From positions 50,458 to 114,457 of the forward strand of contig BCKL01000002.1 of the NCBI GenBank assembly GCA_001600635.1: 64,000 nt of DNA. Direction: 5' to 3'. Numbering within the stretch: the first letter of the stretch is position 1; each line of letters opens with the position of its first letter. Below are positions 54,220 to 64,000 of this stretch, piece after piece. A program made the position numbers and the translations under genes. The notes under the pieces were generated by a model. That model was not told the origin of the DNA and searched no databases. It worked only from the letters and a program-made list of their open reading frames with translations. The DNA is from Leucosporidium creatinivorum (lineage: Eukaryota > Basidiomycota > Microbotryomycetes > Leucosporidiales > Leucosporidiaceae).

Positions 54220-57200
54220 TCACATCCCCTCCTCCCTATACAACACGTTCGTCATCCACAGCACACCATCCTCTCTTCCGATCGCAATCCTCTTGCCCTC
54301 AGCAACTCCCCTGGGCAGGGGCGTAGAGGGCACATCTCTCGGCGGAGGAGGGATGAGAATGACCGAGGAGGAGCGGAGGATGTACGAGGGGGAGCGGTAG
54401 GTCGAGAACCAGATGGAGAGGTTGGAGGAGAAGTTCTTGCCGTAGAGAGCTGTCAGGACGAGGGGTCGGTCAGCGGAAGAAGACGTTGAGCGAAAGACGG
54501 CGAAAAACGAACTGATCCAAGGGCTGGAGGCGGTGGGGACGTCGTACTCGAAGATGGTGGGGATGGCAGGGCCGAGAGATGTAGCAGGGAGTATCGCCGA
54601 AGATCTCGTGGAATGCTTGGCGCTGTAGAGAGAAAGCGGTCAGCTCAACGCCGAGATGGGCGGCGCGAAGAGGGGAGGCGAGACTGACTTCGAGAACACG
54701 ATATCGACGGGACGGGGCTGGAGGATGGACTGGGGGATGAAGAAGGTATGGCGGGCGACGTCGACGGGGACGATGCTCCAGATGCAGCTATCTGCGAGTC
54801 GAGGCGTTTAGTCAGCTCGGGCGTCGTTGCTCGGCGAGCGACTCACCTCCACAGTCGATCATCCAAGTATCCCGCTCTTTCTCGCCCGAGGGAGAATCGT
54901 CGCTCTTCTCCCCCATCACTGGCACGCAGCTGCTCATCGACTGCACCCTCCTCCTCGCTCCCTCCCCTCCTCCACCCGCCGGACCTCCCACTCTCGCTGC
55001 CGAATCGAGAGCCGCCCTCGCACCCGGCTGCGCCCCAATCGATCCTCTCGAGTACATACTCGTCGGTCCTCCACCTCCAGCCAGCGGCTGACTCGCCGAA
55101 GGTCCCAACGCCCTCGAGCGCCGAACCTGCGCCAAAGTCGTCGGCGCCGTGACTGGCTCCGCTTCCTCGGGGTCGACATAGATCCTCCCTCCTATAGCTT
55201 GACGATGGGCGACGATACCCTCCATACCTTCGAGGAAGGTGTCGGCCCCTCCAAGGCCGCCGCCGTTTGGGTCGGCGAGGAATTCGAAAGCGAGAGGCAG
55301 GTGGGAGGAGACGGGCACGCCGAGGGTCTCGCTTGGGCGATGAGGGAGGCTGGAAGTTGAGGAGTGCGAGGGGAGGTCGTGTGAGGCGAGAGAGCCGCCG
55401 CCAATGACGAGGGATTGGGAGTGGTGTCGGCGGATGATGAGGACGGGCTGTCGAGAGAGGGAGAGGTTAGCTGGAGAGCTCGAAGGGAGAGAGGAGATGT
55501 AAAGACCACGAACTGAGACGACAGTAGTGCTCATGCACTGCAAGACGATCTGCGAGGGGGCGGGAGATCAGCTCGGCGTTCGTCAACCGACGCTTCAAAG
55601 TCGACTCGAGCTTACAGGCTGATTATAGTGCATCGCACTCGGCGCCATCGGATCAAACGGCAGCGCACCAGGCGGCGGCGCTGGATATCCCGCTCTAACA
55701 GCCCTCATCTTCTCCCTCTCCACTCCTCCACTCTCCTCCCTCTCCTTTCTCTCCGGATCAACCGCATACACGACGAACGAGTCCCAAGCGTTCGATCTGG
55801 TGGTAAACTCGGATCGAGCGAGTTTGTAAGGACGAGGTGTCCCGCCCGTCTTGGCGCGCCAGTCGATCGCAGGGCAGGTCGAAGCTGAGCCAGAGACGGC
55901 GAGGAAACGGGGGAAGCCGGTGGAGGATTTCATGCGGTTCGAGATGGCAATGAGGGAGCCGTGATGGATGATCTCTCCTGTTAAAACAGAGCTGTCAGCG
56001 AGCTGGCGAACGAAAAAAGCGAGAGAGAGACGACGTACCGCCCTCCTCGGCGCCTTGGAACTTCATTTCCGACCCAGGAAACACGCCCAACAACCTCTCC
56101 TCCAACCCCGCTACCCCATCAAGCACCACCGCAACATTCACCCTCTTCTTCTCCTCTCCGCCTTCCCACGCCGCCTCGACCTTCCTCCCCATGACCCTCC
56201 CAGCAAGGATCGGCATCCCCTTCGCGCAGTCTTCCCCTACGTCCGCTTCATGGAGAAGCTCGCCATCTTCTGCCATCCACTTGGAGGGAGTGCGCGGTTT
56301 GAGAAGAATCCCGCGGAGGGTGGTGGAGAGATAGAGATGAGGAGGAGTGAGGAGAGGCGACTCCCGAGCGGCGGGGTTTTGGGAGGAGGCGGGAGTGGGC
56401 CAGGGGAGGCCGAGAAGGAGGCAGGTGGGTTGGGGGAAGAGTGTGCTGTTCGAAGACAGAAATCGAGGTGAGCGAAGAGAGGAAAGAGAAGAAGGGAGAA
56501 CACGTACGTAGGCTCGCCCGAGCTTGAGGGGTGGATGAGCTTCGGCGAAAAAATGAGGACGGAGCGTTCGCCCATAGCGAGCTTGTTGGGCGCGGCGAGG
56601 AAGGCTAGAGTATCCTCACTATAATCGTACACGTTGATCAGCTCATCAACTCGGCCTGCCAGCGAGCGAGCGAACGAGAGCAACTCACAGCAGCTCCTCG
56701 TCCATCGGCGGAGCGTACGACCACTCCATCCTCTCCTCCTCACTCTGCTTCTCCTGCGACTCTCCACTCACATCCTCACTCAACCCACCCATCTCCATCC
56801 CCAACCCAACCGTCTCCCTCGACAAGACCTCCTCAGGCCTCTGATTCCCTCCCCCTCTCGCTCCTCCTCCAAACCTCCTCACCAACGGCGCATCAAACAT
56901 CGAGCAAGGAGGAGGCGGTTTCTCCCTGATCGTCTCGGGAGGGAAGGTCGTCCTCGCCGCGTTCGCCGAGGGAGGGAACGGCGAAGGCGAGGGAGCGAAG
57001 CGAGAGGTGATGGGCGAGGAGGAGAGCGAGGCGGAGGGACGACGCATTGCTGGTGCAGCGGGGTAAGTGGCGATAGAGAGAGAAGGCTGAGAAGCCCGAC
57101 GGCGGGGATGGCGGACGAGGGAAGGGGACGTCGCTCGCTGTTGCTGCTGGTGGGAGGAGGAGGGGCGAGGACCGAGGCTGGCTGCGGAGCCACGACGGGA

Positions 57201-58268
57201 GTTGGGGAGGGAGGAAGCCGAGCGGGAGGAGGTGAGAGTTGGTCTTCCCGGTGGAGGAGGCGCGTAGGGATGAGGATAAGGTGCGAACGGCCGACTGCTC
57301 GCGCCGGATTGCGAAAGTCGGCGAAGGGGCTGAGGTCGACCCGAAGCTGAAGGAGGGGCTGAGTCGAGTGAGTGTTGGCGGGAGCGGGATTTTGGGAACT
57401 GTGAGTAGGCGGGGGAGGTAGGGTTCGAAGAGTAGGCGAAGGAGGAGAGGGACGAGGAGGGCGTATGGAGGCTGAGCGAGGAGGTCGAAGTGGGTGAGAG
57501 GATCGGAGCTGCTGGGGTGTAAGCGTATTGCTCATATTGGTGGTGGTAGGGTACAGAATGATCATCGACGGGGAAGCCTTGATGATGCGGCGAGTGGTCG
57601 TAGGACTGCTGAGCTCGACGAACGCCGAAAACGAACTGATCGTTCGGCGATGAAGCCACGCTCGTGTGGCCTGCATCTGCTGGTGCCGTGTCCATGGGAT
57701 AGTAGTCCCAAGCAGTAACATACTGCTCATCACCAGTCCATCCTTCGGAGTCCATCCCTTCCATTCGCTGCCCCTCCTCGGCCAAGGCCGTCTGCGAGAA
57801 CGGGTCCGTGTCGAGGTGCTGTGAAAGGAAGCGAGGATCGTCGGCGAGAACGTGGGAGGAGTGGTGAGATGTAGGGTGATAGGAAGGAGTGGATTCTTGA
57901 GTGTGTTGGTGGTGCTCGGCGTAAGGGAGAGGCAGGCCGAGGGACTCGACGGGCGCCGGAGCAAACGCGTTTGTTCCTGCAGCCGACGACGCGAGGTGTT
58001 GACCATGGCTCTGGGTCGAGTAGGAGGATGTCCACTGCTGTTGCTGAGTCCATGGCGAGAAATTCTCCATACCCTGCTCGTCGGCGATCCACGCCTGCTC
58101 GGTCGAGCTGTCCTGGCCCTCCCACTGCATCGAGTAGTCGTGGAACGGCAGCGAAGTCGTCCACTGTTGTTGCTGAGCTTGTTGCGGTACCGGTTGAGCA
58201 GGTCGAGGCGGTGACCAATGCTCGTACACGACTTGGCCGTCGAGCACCTCCGGAGCTGGTTCAGCCAT
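54220..58268 (-). CDS. CSL-family transcription factor (CBF1/Su(H)/Lag-1 type)
   Basis: ATG 58268 (MAEPAPEVLDGQVVYE) opens a ~530-residue Gln/Ser/Pro-rich region. The DNA-binding core follows in several exons: VYDYSEDTLAFLAAPNKLAM, then RSVLIFSPKLIHPSSSGEPT (the place of the 'H.KVAQKSYG.EKRF' strand) and PPP-W. The beta-trefoil part reads GSLIAISNRMKSSTGFPRFL, AVSGS, WDSFVVYAVD, AVRAGYP and IVLQCMSTTVVSVRGL, with QPVLIIRRH. The C-terminal part has ALYGKNFSSNLSIWFSTYRS, a TIG-type beta-sandwich, and ends REEGM. CSL factors bind GTG(G/A)GAA sites; fungal Cbf11/Cbf12 types act in cell adhesion and lipid control. The N-terminal extension and long disordered inserts are usual in fungi. It is divergent from the CDCA7-like gene. 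Confidence 0.75.
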
Positions 58269-58657
58269 CGGTGTCGAGGCGATTGTGGTGGAAGCAAGAG
58301 AGTAGAAAAGCAAGCTTTACTCGGACGCTGTAGCGATCACCGTAGGAGTCAAGTTTGAATAGCTACCGAGCAGAACCGTGAGAGGAGAGGCTGCCGCAGT
58401 CGGGCAGGCGCAGGTGACGAGGAAGAGAGTCACCCTGTTCTGCTCTACGCCGAGCGCCGAGCTCTTCTTGAAGATCTAGAAAGCTACATGAGAGCAGATC
58501 CTAGAAGCAGCAAAGCCGAAGACGGTCAGCGCCGAAGCGAGAGCGTCGCGTTCAAGCCTGGAAGCGCGACCAACGGCTCTCGTTCCTTCTCCTCACTGCT
58601 GCAGAGGCTCGCAGCTCGCTCGCTCTCTCCGACTCGTTTGTAGTGCTACAGAACATC
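58269..58657. promoter_or_regulatory. divergent promoter, CSL (-) / CDCA7-like (+)
   Basis: 389 bases between two start codons. No clear TATA word or factor site is seen, and no CSL-type GTGGGAA site is recognised. Confidence 0.4.
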
Positions 58658-61473
58658 ATGGCCAGTGAGTACATAGCCCGCCCTGCCCTTACTGGCCTCG
58701 GCGCCGAGCTGACCACTCTCATCTCAACAGAAGCAGGCAGTTCACCGCTCTCTTCGGCCGCTCCCGCTTCCGACGTCGAGATGGCAGACGGGGCTTCTAG
58801 TCCTCAACAGAATGGCTCTACTAGGAAGCCTAGGGAAGCTACCAAGAAGCGACCCGCTGTCGACGCTGCTGGCTCGGACTCGAGCGGCGACGACGACGAT
58901 GAGGCGACGGCAATCTCGAGGGCCAAGGCCAAGGCTGTAGCCGCTTCCAACTCGAGCAAGGCGGGACAATTGTACTGTCATCAAGGTGAGCATTTTACTC
59001 CCCTACAGCCTCTCCGCCCCGAGCAGTCAAGCGCGACCGTGATGAACGCGTCGAGAGGGCGGAAGAGCGGGCCTTTAGTGGCTGGTTCTCGTACGAGGGC
59101 TGCTGGAAGGTACACCGGGCTGACCCGTATCCTCTACTACAGATCACACGGGACACGATGCGGCCAAGGAGATCCTCCTGCGCTGCACCGGCAGCAAGCC
59201 CGTCTCGACCAAGCCGGGAGCGCCGCACAAGGCGTGCATCCTCATGTACTGCGAGAAGTGCCTCAAGAAGCACTACGACGAGGACGCTCGCAAGACTATC
59301 GCTCAAGGGGAACAGGACGAGTGGAAGTGCCCCAGCTGCCGCAACATCTGTAAGTCGGCCGCTTCGGAGAGGGCTGCCCAGAGAGGGTCGAGACGCGTGT
59401 TGGGGGCGAGCAAGGAACTGACTTGATACTCCGCATTCGACTACAGGCTCTTGCTCGGTCTGTCGCAGGTGAGTATTGATCTACATCTACAGTCGTATGA
59501 GCCGACCGCTGACCCTCCGCTGCTCGGCCGTTTCCAGGAAGTCGGCGATCGCAGCTGGCGAGGCTCCTCCTCCCAAGCGCGCTCCTCCCGGCCAAGGCAA
59601 GAGCATCCAGTACTCTCGCGCTGAAGGAGCCAAGGGCAAGAAGAAGCGCGTCAAGAATGCCGTCTTCCACGGCGACGACAGCGACTCGTCCCTCTCCTCG
59701 CTCGACTCGGATGGTGAGCGCCGCGGCGGAGGACTTGCCAAGCGCAACGCCCCTCGCGTCAAGCAGCCCGCCACCATCAACATCAAGCGTGCTTCCCCTC
59801 CTCCTCGTCCCCCCAAGGCCGTCACCCCTCCCAAGACCTTCCCCCTCGCCTCGCTCGGCTCCACCCCTTCGACTTCCTCCATCCTCGCCCGCCTTCACCT
59901 CCGCGCCTTCGTCCTCCGCTTCCTGCCCCTCATGCCCTCCCTCCAAGGCTCGAGCCAGAAGGTCACCACAGTCCTCACCTACCTCTCGGACGACCTCCTC
60001 TGGATGTGGTCCCGCCGCGACGCCGAATACGCCCAACGCCTCCTCCTTCGCGGGCTCCTCGAGCTCATCGAGAAGGAGCACGAGGTCGACATTTTCGCCG
60101 AGCGCGCCAGTCGTCGTTCCATGGTCGATTTGGTGGACAATCAGATGAAGAGGGCCCTGTCGAGCAGCAGTCGCGAGGAGGTGGTCAAGCCTTGGGTGAC
60201 TTTGAGGGAGATTGTCGAGGCTGAGGAGGTGTGGGGCAGTTGGGGAGATAGGGTCGCGGAGTGGGAGGCGGAGCGCGAGGAGGTCGAGGGTCCCGAGAGC
60301 GAGTTGAGGGGCAGGAAGGGCGAGCCGAGCCCGGATGAGAAGCTCGCGCTCTTGTGCTCGCTCATTGAGCTGACGTACAACGCTGAGTGCGTCAGGCAGG
60401 CCTTGGTCGAGGTGAGTCCTCTTGCGCTTGGGCTTCTCCTCGTCGCGATAGCTGACCCATCTCTCGTTGTCGCGCACAGGGAGTCGAAGCCGAGAAGCAA
60501 ACGATGGTCATGCTCAACAAGAAGAAGTTCAAGCAGCGCCACGACTGGAACGAGACCAAGCAGACCATCCTCGCCAAGAAGCCGCCAAAGCCTACCGCCC
60601 CGAGCAAGGGAACGACTCTCGTCAAGCTCGCCGAGGTTTGGAGATCCGAGGTGCAGGAGATTGATGATGAGGTCGCTGAGGCTGAGAAGGAGTCGCAGAA
60701 GGAGACTTTCGAGATTCGTAAGTCCTTCGCTCGCTCCCTCGCTTCGCCTACTGACCCCTCCCCCTCCTACAGAGCGCTACATCTACCTCGCTCAAAGCAC
60801 CAACCGCATCCGCTTCTCCGCGTCCGGCAAGGACGCCAAAGGCAACACCTACTACCTCCTCTCGCCCTGCAACCACTCGTCCTTCCCCTCCTCCTCCACC
60901 CTCGGCGTCAACGACGACTACCCTCTGAGCTGGGCCATCCTCGTCCACGGAACGCCTTTCGACCTCTCTCCCGTCGGCGAGACCGCCAAGAGCGCCACCA
61001 AGAAGGTCGCTAACGGCAAGAGCAACGGCGCCGCGATGGAGGAGGAGGAGGAGAAGCCCACCGTCGTCCCCGCTGCCATCGGCTCGGTCGAGGAGAGGGA
61101 GCAAGCCCGCGCCAAGAATGGCGATGCGTGGTTCCTCGTCGACCCGGAGAGGGAGGGCGACCTGATGATTGAGTGGATCGAGTACGCCGCCAAGTGGGTC
61201 ACCTACGAGCGCAAGAAGGTGGCCTACGAGCGTCAGAAGGAGGGCAAGCCCGAGCTGCCGGAGGATGCGGTGGACGCCAAGGAGGAGTCAAGTGACCTGC
61301 TCAACCAGATGAGGGTGTACGTCGAGTATGTCAAGGCGGCGAGGGAGCTGGCTAAGGTCGAGGCGAAGAACAAGGGCAAGGGGAGGGCGGCGGCGATGAA
61401 GGATAAGACGTACACCGTGGAGAGCGATGAGGATGAGTTGGAGGATGATGAGGACGAGCTGGATAGCGATTGA
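58658..61473 (+). CDS. CDCA7-like zf-4CXXC_R1 protein with helical C-terminal region
   Basis: The gene has a tiny first exon (ATG GCC A, then GTGAGT) followed by several exons. An acidic, basic and Ser-rich segment leads to the zinc region: QLYCHQ, DHTGHDAAKEILLRCTG, CILMYCEKCLKKHYDEDARK, EWKCPSCRNICSCSVCRRKS. This is the CHQ...C..C...YCE.CL..RY.ED...W.CP.CR..C.CS.CR order of the CDCA7 C-terminal zinc domain. The remaining ~500 residues hold a helical block (FVLRFLPLMPSLQ, DDLLWMWSRRDAEYAQRLLL), a segment YIYLAQSTNRIRFSASG and an acidic end. Animal CDCA7 activates the HELLS remodeller to maintain DNA methylation. Fungal relatives with extra C-terminal regions exist, but their roles are less clear. 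All four C-x-x-C pairs can be traced. Confidence 0.75.
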
Positions 61474-61681
61474 GGAGACGAGACGACGTGCTTGAGCTTG
61501 ATGCTTTGTTCGATAGATCCCCCACGAAACGATGTGCTTGTAGTCTTTCCCAATAGCCAGACTTCGCGTTTGACACTCCCTTGACGAATCGACTGCGAGC
61601 GAATGAGAGTAATGCAAAATGACTATACGGCTACAGATGCGAGGGGTGTGAAGGAGGAGATGGGAGCGCCGAGCTCTCACT

Positions 61682-62697
61682 TCACCCGCTGAGGGAGAGG
61701 AGCAAGTCGGCGACATGTTGCTTGGTAGAGAGGTCGTCCTCGAGCTCAATAGCACGATCTACGACGCGAGGGTCGTTGCCGTGTCTGCGAACGAAAATGC
61801 AAGGTCAGCCAAGGTTCGACTTGAGGAGAGGGCGACCCGATAACTCACTCTGCAGCAAGTTGACGAGCTACACGAGCGTCCGTGATACCAGCCTTTTGAT
61901 AATAGGCTTCTCGAGTGAGGGCTTTCCAGATGAGGTACACGGCCGCCGAGTTGCCTTGCTGAGCCTCGGCTTTGAGTCGTTCTGCTCGGCGCGCAAAGGT
62001 CAGCCAGCGGCTCACAGAGATCGTCCATACGGGGGAAGGAGGACTCACCCATGCTCCTGATACTCATTTCATCCTCCCCCGCGCGCACCCAGACGATATG
62101 CTCCTCCCCATAGCACTCGGCGTTCTCCTCCAATAGAGCGTACCATCCCCCTCCGCTCCTTCCCGCCCACCTCTGCTCATCCGCCAGCCTCTCCTGCGCC
62201 TCCCACGCCGCTGACCTGCTCCTTCCTCCCTCCCACCCTACGGGCGAAGTCCTCCCCGACTTGCTCGGACTACTCCTCGCGCTTCGGTTCGGCGATGGCT
62301 TGACCGGGCTGACACTCGCTCCTCGGTTCTCCTTGCCCGCCGAGTTGGCCCTCCTCCTCTGCGCCGCAATTTCTTGCGCTTCCCTGAACCTCCGCTCTCC
62401 CTCCAGCCGCCGGTTTTGGACTTTTTCATCCTCTTCAGCTGCGTCGTCCGGTCTCGTCACGCCCGCCGAGTGCTGAGCTGGATTTTGCCCCTGCTGGCTT
62501 GGGGGAAAGTCGAGGGTAGCAGGTGATGAAAGAGCTTGGTGCTGTAGGTCGTTGGAGCTGAGTGGGAGTAGGTGAGGTCCTCGTGGAAGGGGCGGCGGCA
62601 GGGCGAAAGGCGAGAGCAACGCATCTTGGAGCATCGGGCCTGTAGAGGAGGAGAGGAAGGAAGAAGGTGCAGGAAGGTCGAGGGTGAGGTGTGTCAT
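61682..62697 (-). CDS. unknown protein, basic Ser/Pro-rich with helical C-terminus
   Basis: ATG 62697 (MTHLTLDLPAPSSFLSS). The first exon encodes ~215 residues: a Pro/Ser-rich head, a charged helix (GERRFREAQEIAAQRRRANS) and SP/SPxK-type sites (KPSPNRSARSSPSKSGRTSP) that could be kinase targets. It ends with GWYALLEENAECYGEEHIVW. Two further exons give ERLKAEAQQGNSAAVYLIWK, LTREAYYQKAGITDARVARQ and, to the stop at 61682, NDPRVVDRAIELEDDLSTKQ with VADLLLSLSG. The C-terminal helices resemble a small protein-protein module. I do not recognise the family. It converges with the CDCA7-like gene across 208 bases. Confidence 0.6.
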
Positions 62698-63164
62698 GTT
62701 GGACTACAGATTGGTGCTGAGTTGGAGGCCAAAGGTTGGAGAGGAAAGGAAATCCTTGCTGAGCGCTGACGAAGAAAGACGGCGAGCGGGCGAAGAGCAA
62801 CGTCCGTCTGGATTTTGTAGTCGGAGACACGGAGCTTGGGCCACCGCGGGAAGCTGGGAGGGTAGTTTTCCAGCCCTAGTATCCCTACAGCACTAGCAGG
62901 ATACAGGAAGGTTGAGGGTGCAGGCGAGAGACGTTGGCGAACTCGCGAGTCGCTCGACCGAGCAGCGAAGGAGCCCCACATTCGAATCGTAGAGCGGTTT
63001 CGATGGTCTTGTTGCAGTCCAGTCAACGTAAGGCAAGCATTCGTATCATCTCATCATTGAGCGAGCTTGTATGTCGTTCCCTCCCCCTTCGGCATTTATC
63101 TGAGCGAGCGCAGGTAAGCTTCGCCGAGACTCGGGCGAGAGGCCAGCGACTCACCTCTCACCGC
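62698..63164. other. 467-base intergenic region
   Basis: No supported gene is seen. It should hold the promoter of the preceding minus-strand gene and the 3' end of the broken F-box copy. Confidence 0.5.
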
Positions 63165-63990
63165 AAACATCACGCCGGTCTCTTCAGCAGCAAGCTCTAC
63201 TCCACCTAGCTCTCCCGGCGTCCAAATCGAATGTAATTGGCGCGGCAGGACGAGCGAGCGAAGAGCGGGCGCCTCGGTGATGAAGTCGATCGCTGCGTTG
63301 GCGGTGATCTCGTGAGAAGACGAGGAGCGGTCGAAAAAGTCGACTCCAGAGATTGAGAGGGTGACGAGGTGCTGAAGCGACTCGAGGAGTGGGATGTTGG
63401 GTGGAAGAGGCGCGCAGGGGCGAGCGCGAGTGGACCGAGTTGATGATGTAGGGATGTTGGAAGCGAGGGGGTGAGAAGAAAGGATTGGTGTTGGATGTGA
63501 GGAGTGTTAGGAGGTTCGGATGGATTTGTTCTAGATCACTTTGGCCGTAGAAAGACTTCGGCGCCGCGCAGGGACTCTCTTCTTCATCGAGTCCCGCTCA
63601 TCTCAGTCGCGCGCCAGGTTAGTACACTTCATTGCAAGATAGATCGAGTCCCGCTCATCTCAGTCGCGCGCCAGTATTATCACATGGGAGAATGGCGCTG
63701 CTGTCGTAGCCGACAAGACCGAGTCGGAGGGATTGAACGTCTCGAAGCGCGCAGAGAGTCGGCCACCAGTGATCCGCTAGCTCGGTGGAGTGTTTGGTAG
63801 CAGTGATGGGAGTGAGCGAAAGAAGTTGAGGGGCCATCGCGGCCACCGGATCGACACTTGAAGTTGAGCGCGCCGAGGGCGGGTACTGCTCGCCGCCGCT
63901 CGTCGCTCGAGCTCGTCTTGACACAACGCCGTCTCCCTGCCCCTCGCATCGTCAAAGCCGCAAACCGAGCGAAGTCACAGTAGCACTTCA
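63165..63990 (-). pseudogene. F-box/LRR-like family paralogue, eighth copy, interrupted
   Basis: On the minus strand the LRR-like half is recognisable: MAPQLLSLTPITATKHSTEL, then HWWPTLCALRDVQSLRLG and LVGYDSSAILP down to 63685. Then, after a ~290-base foreign stretch, IPLLESLQHLVTLSISG, IDFITEAPALRSLVLPRQLH and IWTPGELG run from 63391 downward, with a donor after GVMFAVRG as in the family. The interruption does not begin and end with GT/AG at the homology borders, so it is not an ordinary intron. Beyond 63850 the match fades and the window ends before any F-box exon. Confidence 0.7.
63586..63674 (+). repeat. 32-nt direct repeat, two copies 57 bases apart, inside the insertion
   Basis: Copies at 63586-63617 and 63643-63674 share ATCGAGTCCCGCTCATCTCA and the following GTCGCGCGCCAG without mismatch. 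The second copy ends 11 bases from the border where F-box homology resumes. Confidence 0.8.
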
Positions 63991-64000
63991 ACGCTCTCCG

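Noticed and set aside
63586-63674. tRNA-like T-arm (ATCGAGTCCCG resembles a B box) suggesting a tRNA or SINE fragment
   Set aside because: The flanking bases cannot form the T stem, and no A box, anticodon arm or acceptor stem is found; only the B-box-like word matches.
1-64000. Search for transposons, LTR elements, rRNA, tRNA genes and CRISPR arrays
   Set aside because: No transposase, reverse transcriptase or integrase motif, no long terminal repeats, no convincing tRNA or rRNA segment and no spacer-repeat array was recognised by eye.

Overview
The window is nuclear DNA of a gene-dense, GC-rich fungus. Almost every gene is broken by short (about 50-90 nt) introns of the form GTGAG...CTGAC...CAG, and the recognisable proteins (WAPL, CENP-X, EZH2-type SET, CSL, tripeptidyl peptidase, LysM) are fungal in flavour. 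Intron style, codon use and the presence of CSL and EZH2 genes suggest a basidiomycete. A Microbotryomycetes-type red yeast is my guess; it is inference, not proof.

Layout, left to right. 1-2390: tail of one F-box/LRR-like gene (A) followed by a complete paralogue (B). 2.7-3.2 kb: CENP-X/MHF2. 3.4-3.9 kb: small Ser-rich GPI-type protein. 4.2-6.9 kb: sedolisin tripeptidyl peptidase. 7.2-8.4 kb: SAM methyltransferase. 9.5-16 kb: a secreted LysM plus double-psi barrel (DPBB) protein, an orphan DPBB exon relic, a small membrane protein and a second secreted DPBB protein with a different Cys-rich head. 16.6-18.2 kb: nucleotidyltransferase-like protein. 18.4-21.8 kb (-): hormone-sensitive-lipase-like enzyme. 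22.3-24.2 kb (-) and 29.0-31.0 kb (+): two seven-TM orphans with long disordered tails, on either side of a WAPL cohesin-release gene (24.4-28.5 kb, -). 31.3-32.9 kb: two small uncertain genes. 33.2-36.3 kb (-): F-box paralogues Q and R in tandem. 36.7-39.3 kb (-): HMMR/RHAMM-like coiled coil. 39.5-42.5 kb: candidate shelterin TPP1/Tpz1 protein. 42.8-43.6 kb: unrelated F-box-like protein. 43.6-45.9 kb: duplicated HMMR tail plus F-box paralogue T. 46.6-50.6 kb: EZH2-like SET methyltransferase. 50.9-53.8 kb: F-box paralogues X and Y. 54.2-58.3 kb (-): CSL transcription factor. 58.7-61.5 kb: CDCA7-type zf-4CXXC protein. 61.7-62.7 kb (-): unknown protein. 63.2-64 kb (-): a broken eighth F-box paralogue.

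The most striking feature is this family of eight F-box/LRR-like paralogues scattered through 64 kb of otherwise conserved housekeeping genes. The copies share promoter, two-exon layout and a conserved intron at the stop codon. They moved as multi-gene blocks: A-B matches R-Q in inverted orientation, and the HMMR tail plus R matches the HMMR tail fragment plus T. Four full-length copies each carry a single lesion, while B and R are open. This looks like a fast birth-and-death family of predicted SCF-type substrate receptors. The remaining genes include many chromatin and chromosome-segregation factors (CENP-X, WAPL, EZH2, CDCA7-like, CSL, candidate Tpz1) that probably sit together by chance.

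Exon boundaries were inferred by eye from GT/AG sites and reading frame, so single-base errors are possible. No database search was run.
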